Notes: a model not told the origin generated them from the sequence alone. A stretch of 64,000 nt of DNA from JAOTZA01 sp965224065 (GCA_965224065.1 CBDCYF010000005.1:2542001-2606000), one strand, 5' to 3'. Shown: positions 1-9,135, counted from the first letter of the stretch. Translations and numbers: made by a program.

Positions 1-875
1 GTGAACTTGCGCAGCTTGTGGAGCGCGAAGCGCGACGGCTCGCGCTCGGCGACCATCCGGAAATGGGTCAGGATCAGGTCGCGGCGGTCCTCGATCGTGG
101 GCTCGGGGGCTTGCCCCCCGCCGTCCCCTCCTGAGCCTTTACCAGAGAGCCGCGCGGCGATCTGGGAGAAAAGCCACGGGTTGCGGGTGGCGCCGCGGCC
201 GATCATCACACCGTCGCAGCCGGTCTCGGCCATCATCGTAAGCGCGTCGTCCGCCGTCCGCACATCGCCGTTTCCGAGCACGGGAATCGACAGGCTCTCC
301 TTGAGCTGTGCGATCTGCGACCAGTCGGCCTCACCGGAGAACATCTGTTTGGCGGTTCGCGCGTGCATCGCCACCGCGTCGACACCGTTGGCCTCGCAGA
401 TCCGGCCGAGCTCGAGAAAGCTCTTCTCGGTGTCGCGAATCCCCAGCCGGAACTTGACGGTCAGCGGGATCGACAGCGCCCGGCGGACCTCGCGGATCAT
501 CTTGTCGGCCAGCGGCAGGTCGCCCATCAGCGCGGCCCCCGCGCAGCCCTTCAGGACTTTATTGGCCGGGCAGCCCATGTTGATGTCGCAGATGTCGGGT
601 CCCAGGCTCTCCACGATCCGAGCCGCCTCGACCATAGTGTCGACGTCCGAGCCATAGATCTGGATCGCCAACGGTCGCTCTTCTTCGGCGAAGTACATCA
701 GCTCGCGCACCTTCTGATGACCGCCGACAATGGCCTTCGACGAGATGAACTCCATCGTCACCACACCCACACCGCCGATCCGGCGGATGAGCAAGCGGAA
801 GTCGCGGTCGGTCACCCCGGCCATGGGGGCCAGAACCAGCGGCGGATCCACGGTGACAGCCCCGATCCTCAACAT
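1..875 (-). CDS. dus: tRNA-dihydrouridine synthase (DusB/NifR3-like), 3' end cut by window edge
   Basis: FMN-dependent enzyme that reduces uridine to dihydrouridine in the tRNA D-loop. The frame starts at ATG 875 and runs off the left edge with about 291 codons and no stop. Visible family motifs in order: an N-terminal LAPMAGVTD, then MEFISSKA, the active-site NMGCPANKV with the catalytic Cys, GAALM, VKFRLG, the tRNA/FMN-contacting HARTAKQMFSG, GNGDV, and GVMIGRGATRNPWLF near the end. These are in the expected order and spacing for a Dus protein. The start is 25 bp downstream of the SYLF gene on the same strand, so the two may be cotranscribed. The subfamily (DusB rather than A or C) is an inference from the motif wording. 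The C-terminal helical tRNA-binding domain lies mostly outside the window. Confidence 0.93.
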   Translation of the reverse strand, partial: MLRIGAVTVDPPLVLAPMAGVTDRDFRLLIRRIGGVGVVTMEFISSKAIVGGHQKVRELMYFAEEERPLAIQIYGSDVDTMVEAARIVESLGPDICDINMGCPANKVLKGCAGAALMGDLPLADKMIREVRRALSIPLTVKFRLGIRDTEKSFLELGRICEANGVDAVAMHARTAKQMFSGEADWSQIAQLKESLSIPVLGNGDVRTADDALTMMAETGCDGVMIGRGATRNPWLFSQIAARLSGKGSGGDGGGQAPEPTIEDRRDLILTHFRMVAEREPSRFALHKLRKF

Positions 876-900
876 CGGCAGTATTTTACGGGAAGGGGTG

Positions 901-1596
901 TTATGGCAACGCGGCTAGAAACTCGCTCATCCCCGGTGGCGCCTCGGGCGCCACCTTGCCAAAGAGCACCTCGTCCGGCCACAGCCGCCGGCCGTAGTAG
1001 CGGGTGGTCCAGGAGCGCTCGGGAGCCAGCCGGGCGCCCTCGATCGAGATGCCGGCAAAGACACCGCGGGATTTGGCGTAGGAGAGAATCTCGGCGCGAA
1101 ACTTCAAGTCGGTACCGACCTCCGCCGATCTTCCGAGCGGTCCCGCGGCGATGCTGGCGTTGCCCCCGAGAACGAGCTTGCTGTCGAGCAGCGAGCGCAC
1201 GCCGCGCTCGTTGAGAAAAAACAGCACGACATCGGTGGATTGGCCGCCCGCCTGGAGTCCAAAGCTCCCGCCGGAGAGCTTGACAAAGACGATCGGGCTC
1301 CAGCCGCCGTCGTGCCGACAGGTCATGACGCCGCGTCCGCGTTTTCCACCCCACACAAAGGCGCCCTTGATCACGCTCGGGACGACGGCGACACAGCGGG
1401 CCTCGGAGAGAAGCCTTTTGGGCACGTTTTCCTCGGGCAGCTCGATCAGCTCGAGATAGGCGTCGCGTGCGGCGCGCACCTTGCGGCTGGTGCGATCTTC
1501 CTGTGCCTGGACCGGTTCGATCGCGGCCAAGGCGATCACGACTACGCAAAGAAGCGAAACGAGGAGCGTCGGGGTCGGGTGTGGGTCGGGTCGCAT
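901..1596 (-). CDS. secreted SYLF-domain (Ysc84/DUF500) protein
   Basis: Protein of 231 residues. It has an N-terminal hydrophobic segment of about 20 residues ending in a VQAQ signal-peptidase-like site, so it is probably exported. The body shows the SYLF (lipid-binding, formerly DUF500) pattern: ARCVAVVPSVIKGAFVWGGKRGRG, then GGWSPIVFVKLSGGSFGLQAG, then a later LGGNASIAAGPLGR and a LSYAKSRGVFAGISIEG stretch. Bacterial members are exported proteins of unknown function; in eukaryotes the domain binds phosphoinositides. It lies directly upstream of dus on the same strand and diverges from the GH2 gene. Biological role in this organism is unknown. Confidence 0.85.
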   Translation of the reverse strand: MRPDPHPTPTLLVSLLCVVVIALAAIEPVQAQEDRTSRKVRAARDAYLELIELPEENVPKRLLSEARCVAVVPSVIKGAFVWGGKRGRGVMTCRHDGGWSPIVFVKLSGGSFGLQAGGQSTDVVLFFLNERGVRSLLDSKLVLGGNASIAAGPLGRSAEVGTDLKFRAEILSYAKSRGVFAGISIEGARLAPERSWTTRYYGRRLWPDEVLFGKVAPEAPPGMSEFLAALP

Positions 1597-1691
1597 GGCG
1601 GTAAACCTCCTTGAATGGCCGGGAGAGTTGCAAGAACAAAACCAGGCTGGCTTGGACCGGCCGGCGACTACCCCTCGGTATCATCTCATCC

Positions 1692-4379
1692 GTGAGTCAG
1701 GCCAAAAGAGCAGCCCGGAGCCGGCTCATACTCCTCCTCGGTCTCGTCTCAGCCCTGGCGGTCGGCTCGATCACCGCAAGCGCCTCGTCCGGCCCCAAAA
1801 CAGAACGCCTCTACCTGTCCGGGTCCGGCCGGGGCGATGCCGTCGAGTGGGAGTTTTCGATCGATCGGGGGCGTGGCGCCGGCGGCTGGGCTCGAATCCC
1901 GGTGCCTTCGCAGTGGGAGCTTCAGGGCTTTGGCGACTACGCCTACGGCCGCAACGATGAGGCGCGCCCGGAGGTCGGCTCGTATCGACAACGCTTCGAC
2001 GTGCCGGCCGAATGGCGCGGGCGGAGGGTCGAGTTGGTGTTCGAAGGGGTGATGACCGACACCGTGGCGCGTCTCAACGGCGCCACGGTCGGACCGGCGC
2101 ACCGCGGGGGTTTTACCCGATTCGGCTACGACGTCACCGAGCTCCTGCGGTTCGCCGACTCGAACCTTCTCGAGGTCGAGGTGTCCGAAGAATCGGCCGA
2201 CCGGTCGGTCAATGCCGCCGAGCGGGAAGCCGACTACTGGGTGTTTGGCGGCATCTATCGCCCGGTCTATCTCGAAGCGTCGCCGGCCGCGTCGATCGCG
2301 CACCTGGCGATTGATGCGAGCCACGAGGGGGATTTGAAGGTCGCCGTCGAGACCCGCGCCACCGGCTCGTCGACACTGAGCGCGCGGGTCAAGATCCTGA
2401 ATGGTGATCCCGTCGGCTCTGTGCTGCAAGCGGAGGTCGAAGCCGAAGGCGTGACCCGTCTCGAGGGCCGGTTCGAAGGGGTGCGCCCCTGGAGCGCCGA
2501 GCACCCGAACCTCTATGAGCTCGAGGTGTCGCTCCAGCGGGGCGGGCGGACAGTGCACGTGCGAACGGAGCGGTTTGGCTTTCGCACCGTCGAGGTCCGA
2601 GCCGGGCAGGGGATCTTCATCAACGGCCGCCGAGTGTTGCTCAAGGGGATCAACCGGCATTCGTTCTGGCCCGATTCGGGCCGTACGCTCGATCGGGAGA
2701 TCAACCGCCGCGACGCCGAGCTCCTCAAGCAGTTGAACGCCAACGCCGTCCGTGCGTCTCACTACCCGCCGGATGTCGAGTTTCTGCGCGCCGCGGACGA
2801 GCTCGGTCTCTATGTGATCGATGAGCTCCCGGGATGGCACGACGCCTATGACACCGCGGTCGGCCGGGACCTGGTGGCGGAGCTGGTGCGGCGAGACGTC
2901 AACCATCCGTCGGTGATTCTCTGGGCCAACGGCAACGAGGGGGGCTGGAATCGCGCGTTGGATCTCGAGTTCGGGCGTCACGATCCCCAAAAACGCCCGG
3001 TGATCCACCCCCAGGACGTCTTTTCGGGAATCGACACCGAGCACTACCCGAGCTGGAACGAGCTCGCGGGGCTGCTCGATGACACCAGCCCCTGGAACCG
3101 GCTGATGGCTTGGCTCGGGCGGTTGCCGCTGGTTCTTCCGACCGAAATGCTCCACGGTCTCTACGACGGGGGCTTGGGGGCCGGGCTCGAGGACTACTGG
3201 CGGCTCATTCGTTCCTCTCCGCGCGCCGCCGGAGCTTTTTTGTGGGCGTTTCTGGACGAGGGGGTCGTGCGCACCGATCGCGGCGGTGCGATCGACACCC
3301 ACGGCAACCACGCGCCCGACGGCCTCGTCGGCCCCTATCGCGGCAGGGAAGCCAGCTTCTACGCGGTGCGAGATCTGTGGTCCCCGGTGGTGTTTTCCGG
3401 TCTTGCGCCCGAAGCGTTTCCCGGCGAAGTCACGGTCGAGAACCGGTTTGATCAAACTGACCTAGTGGATTGCAGCTTTCACGCCGAGTGGCTGCGGCTG
3501 CCGGGCCCGTTCGATGAGCCGTCGGTCGAGGTAGTGGCGACGCACGAGCTCCGGCCGCCGAGGCTCGGCCCGGGAGAAAAGGGCCGAATCGACACCGGCG
3601 AACCGCCGGCCGACGCCGAAGCCCTTCGGCTGGTGGCCTTTGACCCTCAGGGTCGCTCCGTGGCCGAGCGGGTGTTTCGGTTGAGCTCCCCGGCCGCCTT
3701 GCGGGCGCGTTGGTTTCCCGAGGGGATCGAGACCGGCGTCGGACCGGAGATCGCTGGCTCTCGGAGGAGGTTCGAACAGGTGGAGGAGAAAGGGGTCGAT
3801 TCGGTCTCGTGGGCCGACTACGCCGAAGGGTCGAGGCTCACGCTCGAAGCCAGCCGGGACCTCGGTGGCTCCTACCAGGGGCTGGCGGTGGATTTGACCG
3901 ACCCGGCGGGCAACGAGATCGTGGCGGTCGAGTGGTTGGGGGGCGGCCCGGGGCCGGTGTGGGCCAATCGCCGGGCGGGCACGACTCTGGGCCTGTGGCG
4001 CCGCACGGCCGGCCCGAGGACAACGAGCGCCTGGCAGGGGTTCTACGCTGATGTCTTGTGGTTCAGGGCGATCGGCTCTCGGTGGACGGTGACCGTTTTG
4101 CCGATCGCGGAGGACGAGGTCTATGTGGGGGTCTCACCCGAGTTCCCCGACGACGCGCGTCACGCGCGGGCGGACGTTCCGCCCGCCGGGAAGCTGTCCC
4201 TCTTGCTCGAGATCCCTGCGATCGGCAGCAAGTTCCACCCCCCCGAGGATCTGGGTCCGGCCAAGCCGTCGCCCAGCCGGGCGCGTGCCGAAGAAGCGCC
4301 GAGAAAAGAAACCTTTTGGCTCCTGGTCGAGCCCAGCGACACAGAAGCCAAGCCGCCGGCGGGGGCGGAGAGTCAGTAG
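1692..4379 (+). CDS. exported glycoside hydrolase family 2 protein (beta-galactosidase/glucuronidase-like)
   Basis: About 895 residues. I chose GTG 1692 because the protein then begins with a basic stretch and a hydrophobic signal segment ending near ASASS; the longer frame from ATG 1611 adds 27 unlikely residues. The order is the GH2 one: a jelly-roll sugar-binding domain (IPVPSQWELQGFGD, VELVFEGVMTDT), an immunoglobulin-like domain, then the TIM barrel starting at INGRRVLLKGINRHSFWP. WANGNEGGW carries the probable acid/base Glu416, and LPTEMLHG the probable nucleophile Glu485, followed by AGAFLWAFLDEGVV. The C-terminal 300 residues are beta-rich. Substrate cannot be read from the sequence. 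The stop is 9 bp from the methyltransferase start, so the gene appears to head the operon that also makes bacillithiol. Confidence 0.88.
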   Translation: MSQAKRAARSRLILLLGLVSALAVGSITASASSGPKTERLYLSGSGRGDAVEWEFSIDRGRGAGGWARIPVPSQWELQGFGDYAYGRNDEARPEVGSYRQRFDVPAEWRGRRVELVFEGVMTDTVARLNGATVGPAHRGGFTRFGYDVTELLRFADSNLLEVEVSEESADRSVNAAEREADYWVFGGIYRPVYLEASPAASIAHLAIDASHEGDLKVAVETRATGSSTLSARVKILNGDPVGSVLQAEVEAEGVTRLEGRFEGVRPWSAEHPNLYELEVSLQRGGRTVHVRTERFGFRTVEVRAGQGIFINGRRVLLKGINRHSFWPDSGRTLDREINRRDAELLKQLNANAVRASHYPPDVEFLRAADELGLYVIDELPGWHDAYDTAVGRDLVAELVRRDVNHPSVILWANGNEGGWNRALDLEFGRHDPQKRPVIHPQDVFSGIDTEHYPSWNELAGLLDDTSPWNRLMAWLGRLPLVLPTEMLHGLYDGGLGAGLEDYWRLIRSSPRAAGAFLWAFLDEGVVRTDRGGAIDTHGNHAPDGLVGPYRGREASFYAVRDLWSPVVFSGLAPEAFPGEVTVENRFDQTDLVDCSFHAEWLRLPGPFDEPSVEVVATHELRPPRLGPGEKGRIDTGEPPADAEALRLVAFDPQGRSVAERVFRLSSPAALRARWFPEGIETGVGPEIAGSRRRFEQVEEKGVDSVSWADYAEGSRLTLEASRDLGGSYQGLAVDLTDPAGNEIVAVEWLGGGPGPVWANRRAGTTLGLWRRTAGPRTTSAWQGFYADVLWFRAIGSRWTVTVLPIAEDEVYVGVSPEFPDDARHARADVPPAGKLSLLLEIPAIGSKFHPPEDLGPAKPSPSRARAEEAPRKETFWLLVEPSDTEAKPPAGAESQ

Positions 4380-4388
4380 GATCGAGCC

Positions 4389-5105
4389 GTGGCCTGGTAC
4401 AAGGACTGGTTTGGAGAGAAGTACCTGGCGCTCTATGCCCATCGCGACGCCGAGGAGGCCGTAAGGCACGTCGATTTTGTCGAGCGTCTTTTTACCGGCC
4501 GCCGGCCGCGCGCGGTGCTCGATCTCGCCTGCGGTGCCGGCCGCCACACCGAAGAGCTCCGCCGCCGCGGCCACCGGGCGCTCGGCGTGGACCTGTCGCT
4601 GACGCTCCTGGCGCAGAACCCGGCGCTGCCGCGGGTGGCGGGCGACATGAGGAGGCTGCCGTTTGCGGACCGGAGCTTTGAGTGGGTGCTCAATTTCTTT
4701 ACCTCGTTCGGATATTTCGAGGGGGAGCGGGAAAACTTCGAGGTGCTCGAAGAGATCCATCGCTTGCTGGCGCCCGGGGGCAGGTTTTTGATCGACTTGT
4801 TCAACCGCGACAAGGTGATCTCGGAGCTGGTACCCGAGGAGACCCAGGAGCGCGATGGGCTCAGGGTCGAGATCGAGCGCTGGTACGATTCGCGGGCGCA
4901 GCGGGTCAATAAGAAGATCCGTCTCGTCGACGGAGACGACAGCGAGACCCACGTGGAGAGCGTGCGCGCCTACCGCAAAGAAGAAGTCACCATCGGTTTG
5001 CAATGGGCGGGACTCGAAGTCAATGGCGTCTACGGGAACTTTGGCGGAGAAGGCTTTGAGCGCGACAGCCCGCGACTCATCGTCGTCGGTCGTCGCCCCG
5101 GCTGA
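4389..5105 (+). CDS. class I SAM-dependent methyltransferase in the bacillithiol operon
   Basis: Protein of 238 residues starting at GTG 4389. The glycine-rich SAM site is VLDLACGAGRHTEELRRRG, followed by LGVDLS (acidic residue for the ribose), the DMRRLPFADRSFEWVLNFF motif and the LLAPGGRFLIDLF strand, all in the usual order for a small Rossmann methyltransferase. It starts 9 bp after the GH2 gene, and its 3' end overlaps bshC. In Chlorobium a SAM methyltransferase (NmbA) turns bacillithiol into N-methyl-bacillithiol. Position inside a bsh operon makes that the leading hypothesis here, but the substrate is inference; ubiquinone or other small-molecule methylation cannot be excluded. Confidence 0.85.
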   Translation: MAWYKDWFGEKYLALYAHRDAEEAVRHVDFVERLFTGRRPRAVLDLACGAGRHTEELRRRGHRALGVDLSLTLLAQNPALPRVAGDMRRLPFADRSFEWVLNFFTSFGYFEGERENFEVLEEIHRLLAPGGRFLIDLFNRDKVISELVPEETQERDGLRVEIERWYDSRAQRVNKKIRLVDGDDSETHVESVRAYRKEEVTIGLQWAGLEVNGVYGNFGGEGFERDSPRLIVVGRRPG

Positions 5106-6705
5106 GCCCCTCGGCCTGGATCTGGTCGAGCACGGCTTGCTGCCCCCGCTGCCGGCCGCCTTTGTCGGCGGGCGGGATCTAGATTTGCTGGAGCCGCTGC
5201 GGTTTGTCTCACCGGCCGACCGAAAGCCGCTCCAGGGTCCGGCGCGATCGCCCACGGATCGTTCCGGGCTGGCCGCCGGTCTCGGGGTGGCGAACGCTTC
5301 GTACGGGCACCCGGCCGCGGATCGGCTCGCGACCGCTCTGGCCGACCCCGAGACCCATGTGGTGGTCACCGGCCAACAGCCCGGGCTCTTGGGCGGCCCG
5401 CTCTATACGCTGACCAAGGCGGTGGCGGCGTCATTGTGGGCCCGACGCCTGAGCGAGGACGGGATGTCGGCGGTGGCGGTTTTCTGGGTGGCAACCGAGG
5501 ATCACGATTTCCGTGAGGTCTCGCGGTTGTCTTTCCCCGGCGCTTCGGGTCTCGAGGAGATCGACCTCGGTGAGGACCCTTCGCCGCTGCTACCCGTTGG
5601 GATGCGAACCCTCGGCCCGGGTGTGCAGCCCGCGCTGGAAGCCTTTCGGCAGGGCGTTCCCGGCGAGCGCTTTGGCGAGTGGGTGGCGACCCTGGCGGGC
5701 TGGTACCGGCCCGAAGCGCGGTTTGGTGAGGCCTTTTGCCGGTTGCTGACCGCGATCCTCGGCGAGGACTGCCCGTTGCTGCTCGATTCCATGTTGCCGG
5801 CGGTCAAGGAAGCGCAGAGACCGTGGTTGGAGAAAGTGGTCGAGCGCCGACAAGAGATCGAAGCGGCTTACGCAGCGCGGGACGATTCGATTCGCGAGCG
5901 CGGCTATTCGCTCCAAGTCGCGCCGCAGCCCGGCGCGAGCCCGTTGTTTTTTCTCCACGGTGAGGCAAGGCGGCGGATCGAGTGGCGCGACGGGGACCGG
6001 ATGGGTCTGCGGGGGGAGGAAGGTTTTGAGCAAGGGGTCGACTGGCTCGAGCGGGCCCTGGCCGAGAACCCCGCCGCGGTCAGCCCGGGGGTGCTGGCAC
6101 GGCCTGCAATCCAGGATGCGATCCTGGGGACCTCGCTCCAAGTCATGGGCCCGGGCGAGGTGTCCTACCTGCCGCAGGTCGCGCCGCTCTACTCGTGTCT
6201 CGAGATCGAGGCCTCCCGTGTCGCGCTCCGGCCCCAGGCGCTTGTTCTGACAGGTCGTCAAGTCGACCATCTCGCGGGTCTGCCCTTGGAGCTGGGAGAC
6301 CTGATGGCAACGCGGCTCGATCTCGATCGAGCGCTGGCCGCCGGGGAGGGCTGGGATCTGGTGGCCCCGGTGGGGAGCGGGATCGAGCGTCTGCTGGGAG
6401 AGCTCAAGAAAAAGGCCCTGGAGCTCGACGGGTCGCTCGAGCAGCCGTGGCAGAAGACCGCCGGCCAGATCCATCGGGCGCTCGAGATCTTCACTGCCAA
6501 GGTCAACGAAGCCGCGACCCGGCGGGACGAGCTGAGCCGCCGGCGGGCGGTGAGCTTGCGCGCTGCCACCCGTCCGGGCGGCAAGCTCCAGGAGCGGGTG
6601 GTCTCCTGCGCTTATTTTCCGGGCAAGTACGGGCCGCGGTTTGCCCAGGCGCTTTTCGAACAGCTTGGAACCGACGGCGGCAGACTTCAGGTGGTGGCGC
6701 CATGA
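5023..6705 (+). CDS. bshC: bacillithiol biosynthesis cysteine-adding enzyme BshC
   Basis: Catalyses the last step of bacillithiol synthesis, adding cysteine to glucosaminyl-malate. About 560 residues from ATG 5023, close to the usual 540. Diagnostic motifs: VVTGQQPGLLGGPLYTLTKA, VAVFWVATEDHDFREV, then LLDSMLPAVKEAQRPWLEKV, a C-terminal coiled-coil stretch, and a final SCAYFPGKYGPRFAQALFEQL. The start is uncertain: ATG 5023 overlaps the methyltransferase by 83 bp, and TTG 5041 or 5056 are alternatives. The stop overlaps the bshB1 start as ATGA, which suggests translational coupling. Assignment is firm because this family is specific to bacillithiol producers and the other two pathway genes follow. 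Confidence 0.93.
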   Translation: MASTGTLAEKALSATARDSSSSVVAPAEPLGLDLVEHGLLPPLPAAFVGGRDLDLLEPLRFVSPADRKPLQGPARSPTDRSGLAAGLGVANASYGHPAADRLATALADPETHVVVTGQQPGLLGGPLYTLTKAVAASLWARRLSEDGMSAVAVFWVATEDHDFREVSRLSFPGASGLEEIDLGEDPSPLLPVGMRTLGPGVQPALEAFRQGVPGERFGEWVATLAGWYRPEARFGEAFCRLLTAILGEDCPLLLDSMLPAVKEAQRPWLEKVVERRQEIEAAYAARDDSIRERGYSLQVAPQPGASPLFFLHGEARRRIEWRDGDRMGLRGEEGFEQGVDWLERALAENPAAVSPGVLARPAIQDAILGTSLQVMGPGEVSYLPQVAPLYSCLEIEASRVALRPQALVLTGRQVDHLAGLPLELGDLMATRLDLDRALAAGEGWDLVAPVGSGIERLLGELKKKALELDGSLEQPWQKTAGQIHRALEIFTAKVNEAATRRDELSRRRAVSLRAATRPGGKLQERVVSCAYFPGKYGPRFAQALFEQLGTDGGRLQVVAP

Positions 6706-7454
6706 CAACGCTAGACGTTCTCGCCATCGGCGCGCACCCCGACGACGTCGAGCTGGCGTGTGGCGGGACACTTGCGCTTTTGGCCGAAGCCGGTCGCAGG
6801 GTCGGAATCCTGCACCTCACCCGTGGCGAGGCCGGAAGCCGGGGCACGGTCGAGGGCCGGCGGCGCGAGGCCGAAGAGGCGGCGGCCGCCCTGGGGGCGG
6901 TCGAGCTGGAGATCCTCGACCTGGGCGATGGTGTGATGCGCCGTGGAGAGGACGAGGAGAACGAGCTCATCGACCGGCTGCGGCGCTGGCGCCCGGAGAT
7001 CGTGCTCGGGCCACCGGCGATCGACCGCCATCCCGACCACGGGCGCGCCCACGAGCTGGTGGAGGCGGCGGTCTTCTATGCGGGGCTTCGCCGCCGCAAG
7101 GCGGGAGGACTCGGAAAGCCGCATCGACCTGGCGCCGTCTTCTGGTACATGCAACATGACCCGTTCGAGCCACGTTTTATTGTTGACGTGACCTCGACCT
7201 GGGACAAGAAGATCGCTGCGCTCGACGCCTATACGAGCCAGATCCACTCCGGGGCTTCCGGCAAACCGCCGGGCCCCACGACGGACGCCGAGCCCGAGAC
7301 CAAGGTCTCCTCTCGCGAGTACCGGCTGGCGGTCGAGGGACGGGCGCGTCATTTCGGTCTTCAGATCGGCGCCGAGCTGGGGGAGCCGTTTGGGGCCCGC
7401 CTGCCGCTGGCGGTCGCCGACCCGCTGTCGCTGGTTCCGGGGGGCCGGCGTTGA
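6702..7454 (+). CDS. bshB1: N-acetylglucosaminyl-malate deacetylase BshB1 (LmbE/PIG-L family)
   Basis: Zinc-dependent deacetylase for the second step of bacillithiol synthesis. 250 residues from ATG 6702. The metal-binding AIGAHPDDVELACGGTLA motif is at the N-terminus, GDGVMRRGEDEENELIDRLR follows, and the third zinc ligand region is GPPAIDRHPDHGRAHELV. The YMQHDPFEPRFIVDVTSTWDKK and C-terminal AYTSQIHS segments match the BshB1 branch, which normally has this length. The start overlaps the bshC stop by 4 bp, and the stop overlaps the bshA TTG start, so bshC, bshB1 and bshA look translationally coupled. Confidence 0.93.
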   Translation: MTTLDVLAIGAHPDDVELACGGTLALLAEAGRRVGILHLTRGEAGSRGTVEGRRREAEEAAAALGAVELEILDLGDGVMRRGEDEENELIDRLRRWRPEIVLGPPAIDRHPDHGRAHELVEAAVFYAGLRRRKAGGLGKPHRPGAVFWYMQHDPFEPRFIVDVTSTWDKKIAALDAYTSQIHSGASGKPPGPTTDAEPETKVSSREYRLAVEGRARHFGLQIGAELGEPFGARLPLAVADPLSLVPGGRR

Positions 7455-8569
7455 AGATCGGCATCAGTTGCTACCCGACGTTTGGGGGCTCGGGGGTCGT
7501 CGCCACCGAGCTGGCCATGGCGCTCGCCGCCGGTGGCGATGAGGTCCACGTCGTGAGCCATGCGCTTCCGTTTCGGCTCGAGCTGGTGGATCCACGGTTG
7601 ACCTTTCACGAGGTGGTGGTACCGCACTATCCGCTCTTCGACTACCCACCGTACTCGCTGGCGCTGGCCACCAAATTGGTCGAGGTGGCGCGGCACAACG
7701 AGCTCGATCTGGTCCACGTCCACTATGCGGTGCCCAACGCGGTATCGGCGGTCTTGGCGCGCGAGATCCTGGAGCCGCAGCCGCTCAAGGTGGTGACGAC
7801 CCTGCACGGCACCGACATCACCCTGGTGGGGAACGACCCGAACTACTTGGAGACCACCCGTTTTGGCATCGGGCGCAGCGACGCGGTAACGGCGGTTTCC
7901 GAGGCTCTGGCCAAGGCGACCCGCGAGATGCTCGATGTCGACAACACGATCGACGTGGTGCCCAATTTCATCGATCCCGAACGCTTTGAGCGGGCTCGGG
8001 AGGGCCGTGGGGCAAGGCGCTGGGCGGAAGAGGGCGAGAAGATCCTGGTTCACATCTCGAATTTCCGACCGGTCAAACGGGTACTCGACGTGGTCGAGGT
8101 GTTCGAGCGCGTGCAACGCGTGATCCCGGCTCGACTGCTCCTGGTCGGCGACGGGCCGGACCGAGCCAAGGTCGAGCTCCACTGCCGGGAGTGCGGAACC
8201 TGCGATGCGATCACCTTCATCGGCAATGTTCCTGCGGTCGAGGAGCTCCTGGTCGGGGCCGATCTTTTTCTGTTGCCCTCCGAGGTCGAGTCGTTTGGCC
8301 TGGCCGCGCTCGAGGCGCTGTCGTGCGAGGTGCCGGTGGTGACGACCGCGGTCGGCGGCCTTCCCGAAGTGGTCACCGAAGGCGAGACGGGGTATCTGCT
8401 ACCCGTGGGGGACATCGAGGGGATGGTTTCCGCGGCCCTCGATCTGCTGACGCACGACGACAAACGCAGACGATTCGGCCGCGCGGGCCGCGCCGCGGCG
8501 GTCGCGCGGTTCGACCAGCAACTGGTGGTCGAGAAGTACCGCTCGGTCTATCAGCGAGTCCTCTCGTGA
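7451..8569 (+). CDS. bshA: N-acetyl-alpha-D-glucosaminyl L-malate synthase BshA
   Basis: GT4-family GT-B glycosyltransferase that joins GlcNAc from UDP-GlcNAc to L-malate, the first bacillithiol step. 372 residues, the usual length, starting at TTG 7451 (MKIGISCYPTFGGSGVVATELA, a hallmark BshA N-terminus). Further signatures: LDLVHVHYAVPNAVSAVLAR, TTLHGTDITLVGNDP, VPNFIDPERF, LVHISNFRPVKRVLDVV, and the donor-binding LLPSEVESFGLAALEALSCE followed by EVPVVTTAVGGLPEVV. The start overlaps the bshB1 stop by 4 bp. The pathway order in the operon (C, B, A) is the reverse of the enzymatic order. Confidence 0.95.
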   Translation: MKIGISCYPTFGGSGVVATELAMALAAGGDEVHVVSHALPFRLELVDPRLTFHEVVVPHYPLFDYPPYSLALATKLVEVARHNELDLVHVHYAVPNAVSAVLAREILEPQPLKVVTTLHGTDITLVGNDPNYLETTRFGIGRSDAVTAVSEALAKATREMLDVDNTIDVVPNFIDPERFERAREGRGARRWAEEGEKILVHISNFRPVKRVLDVVEVFERVQRVIPARLLLVGDGPDRAKVELHCRECGTCDAITFIGNVPAVEELLVGADLFLLPSEVESFGLAALEALSCEVPVVTTAVGGLPEVVTEGETGYLLPVGDIEGMVSAALDLLTHDDKRRRFGRAGRAAAVARFDQQLVVEKYRSVYQRVLS

Positions 8570-8691
8570 GCACCGGCCCGAAGACATTCGAGCGCCCCTT
8601 GCCGACTGGCATCTCCTGATACAATCGTCTCAATTGCGTTTGTAACGCGCAAAACCCCCTGGCCTTGGGGCCAGCAAAGGAGGAGAGTGCG

Positions 8692-9135
8692 ATGAGCGAA
8701 GCCGAAACGCCGACACCACCACCGCCGCCGCCTGTTTCCGATTCTTCCGAGCCCGCGGGAGCTCCGGATTCTTCCGGATCTTCAGAGTCTTCCGAATCTT
8801 CAGGTGGCGGAGCGCAGTCGGGCAACCGCGGTCTGATGATCGCGCTTTCCTACCTTTGGCTGCTCGCCCTGGTACCGCTGCTGGTGGAGAAGGACGACGC
8901 CGAGGTCCAGTGGCACGCCAAGCACGGGATCGTGCTGATGGTGGCCGAGATCGGTTTGTGGATCATCTTCGCCTTGCTGAGCATGGTGCTCGGTCCACTG
9001 GCTTGCGCGCTGGCGATCTTCCAGTTGCTGATCTTCCTGGGGATTCTCGTGGTCCACATCATCTGTATCGTCAAAGGCGTCAACGGCGAGCGTTTTCTCA
9101 TTCCGGGCATCAGCCAGTACGCGGACCGTTTCTAG
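8692..9135 (+). CDS. DUF4870/Tic20-like small membrane protein
   Basis: Protein of 147 residues. ATG 8692 is chosen because an AAAGGAGG ribosome site lies about 9 bp upstream. The first 45 residues are a low-complexity Pro/Ser-rich cytosolic-type tail with repeated SSES/SSGS units. The rest holds three to four membrane helices, with the family-typical MIALSYLWLLALVPLLVEKD and VQWHAKHGIVLM between the first two. Function of DUF4870 proteins is unknown. It is followed 51 bp later by another small membrane protein; the intervening bases carry a second good ribosome site. Confidence 0.8.
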   Translation: MSEAETPTPPPPPPVSDSSEPAGAPDSSGSSESSESSGGGAQSGNRGLMIALSYLWLLALVPLLVEKDDAEVQWHAKHGIVLMVAEIGLWIIFALLSMVLGPLACALAIFQLLIFLGILVVHIICIVKGVNGERFLIPGISQYADRF

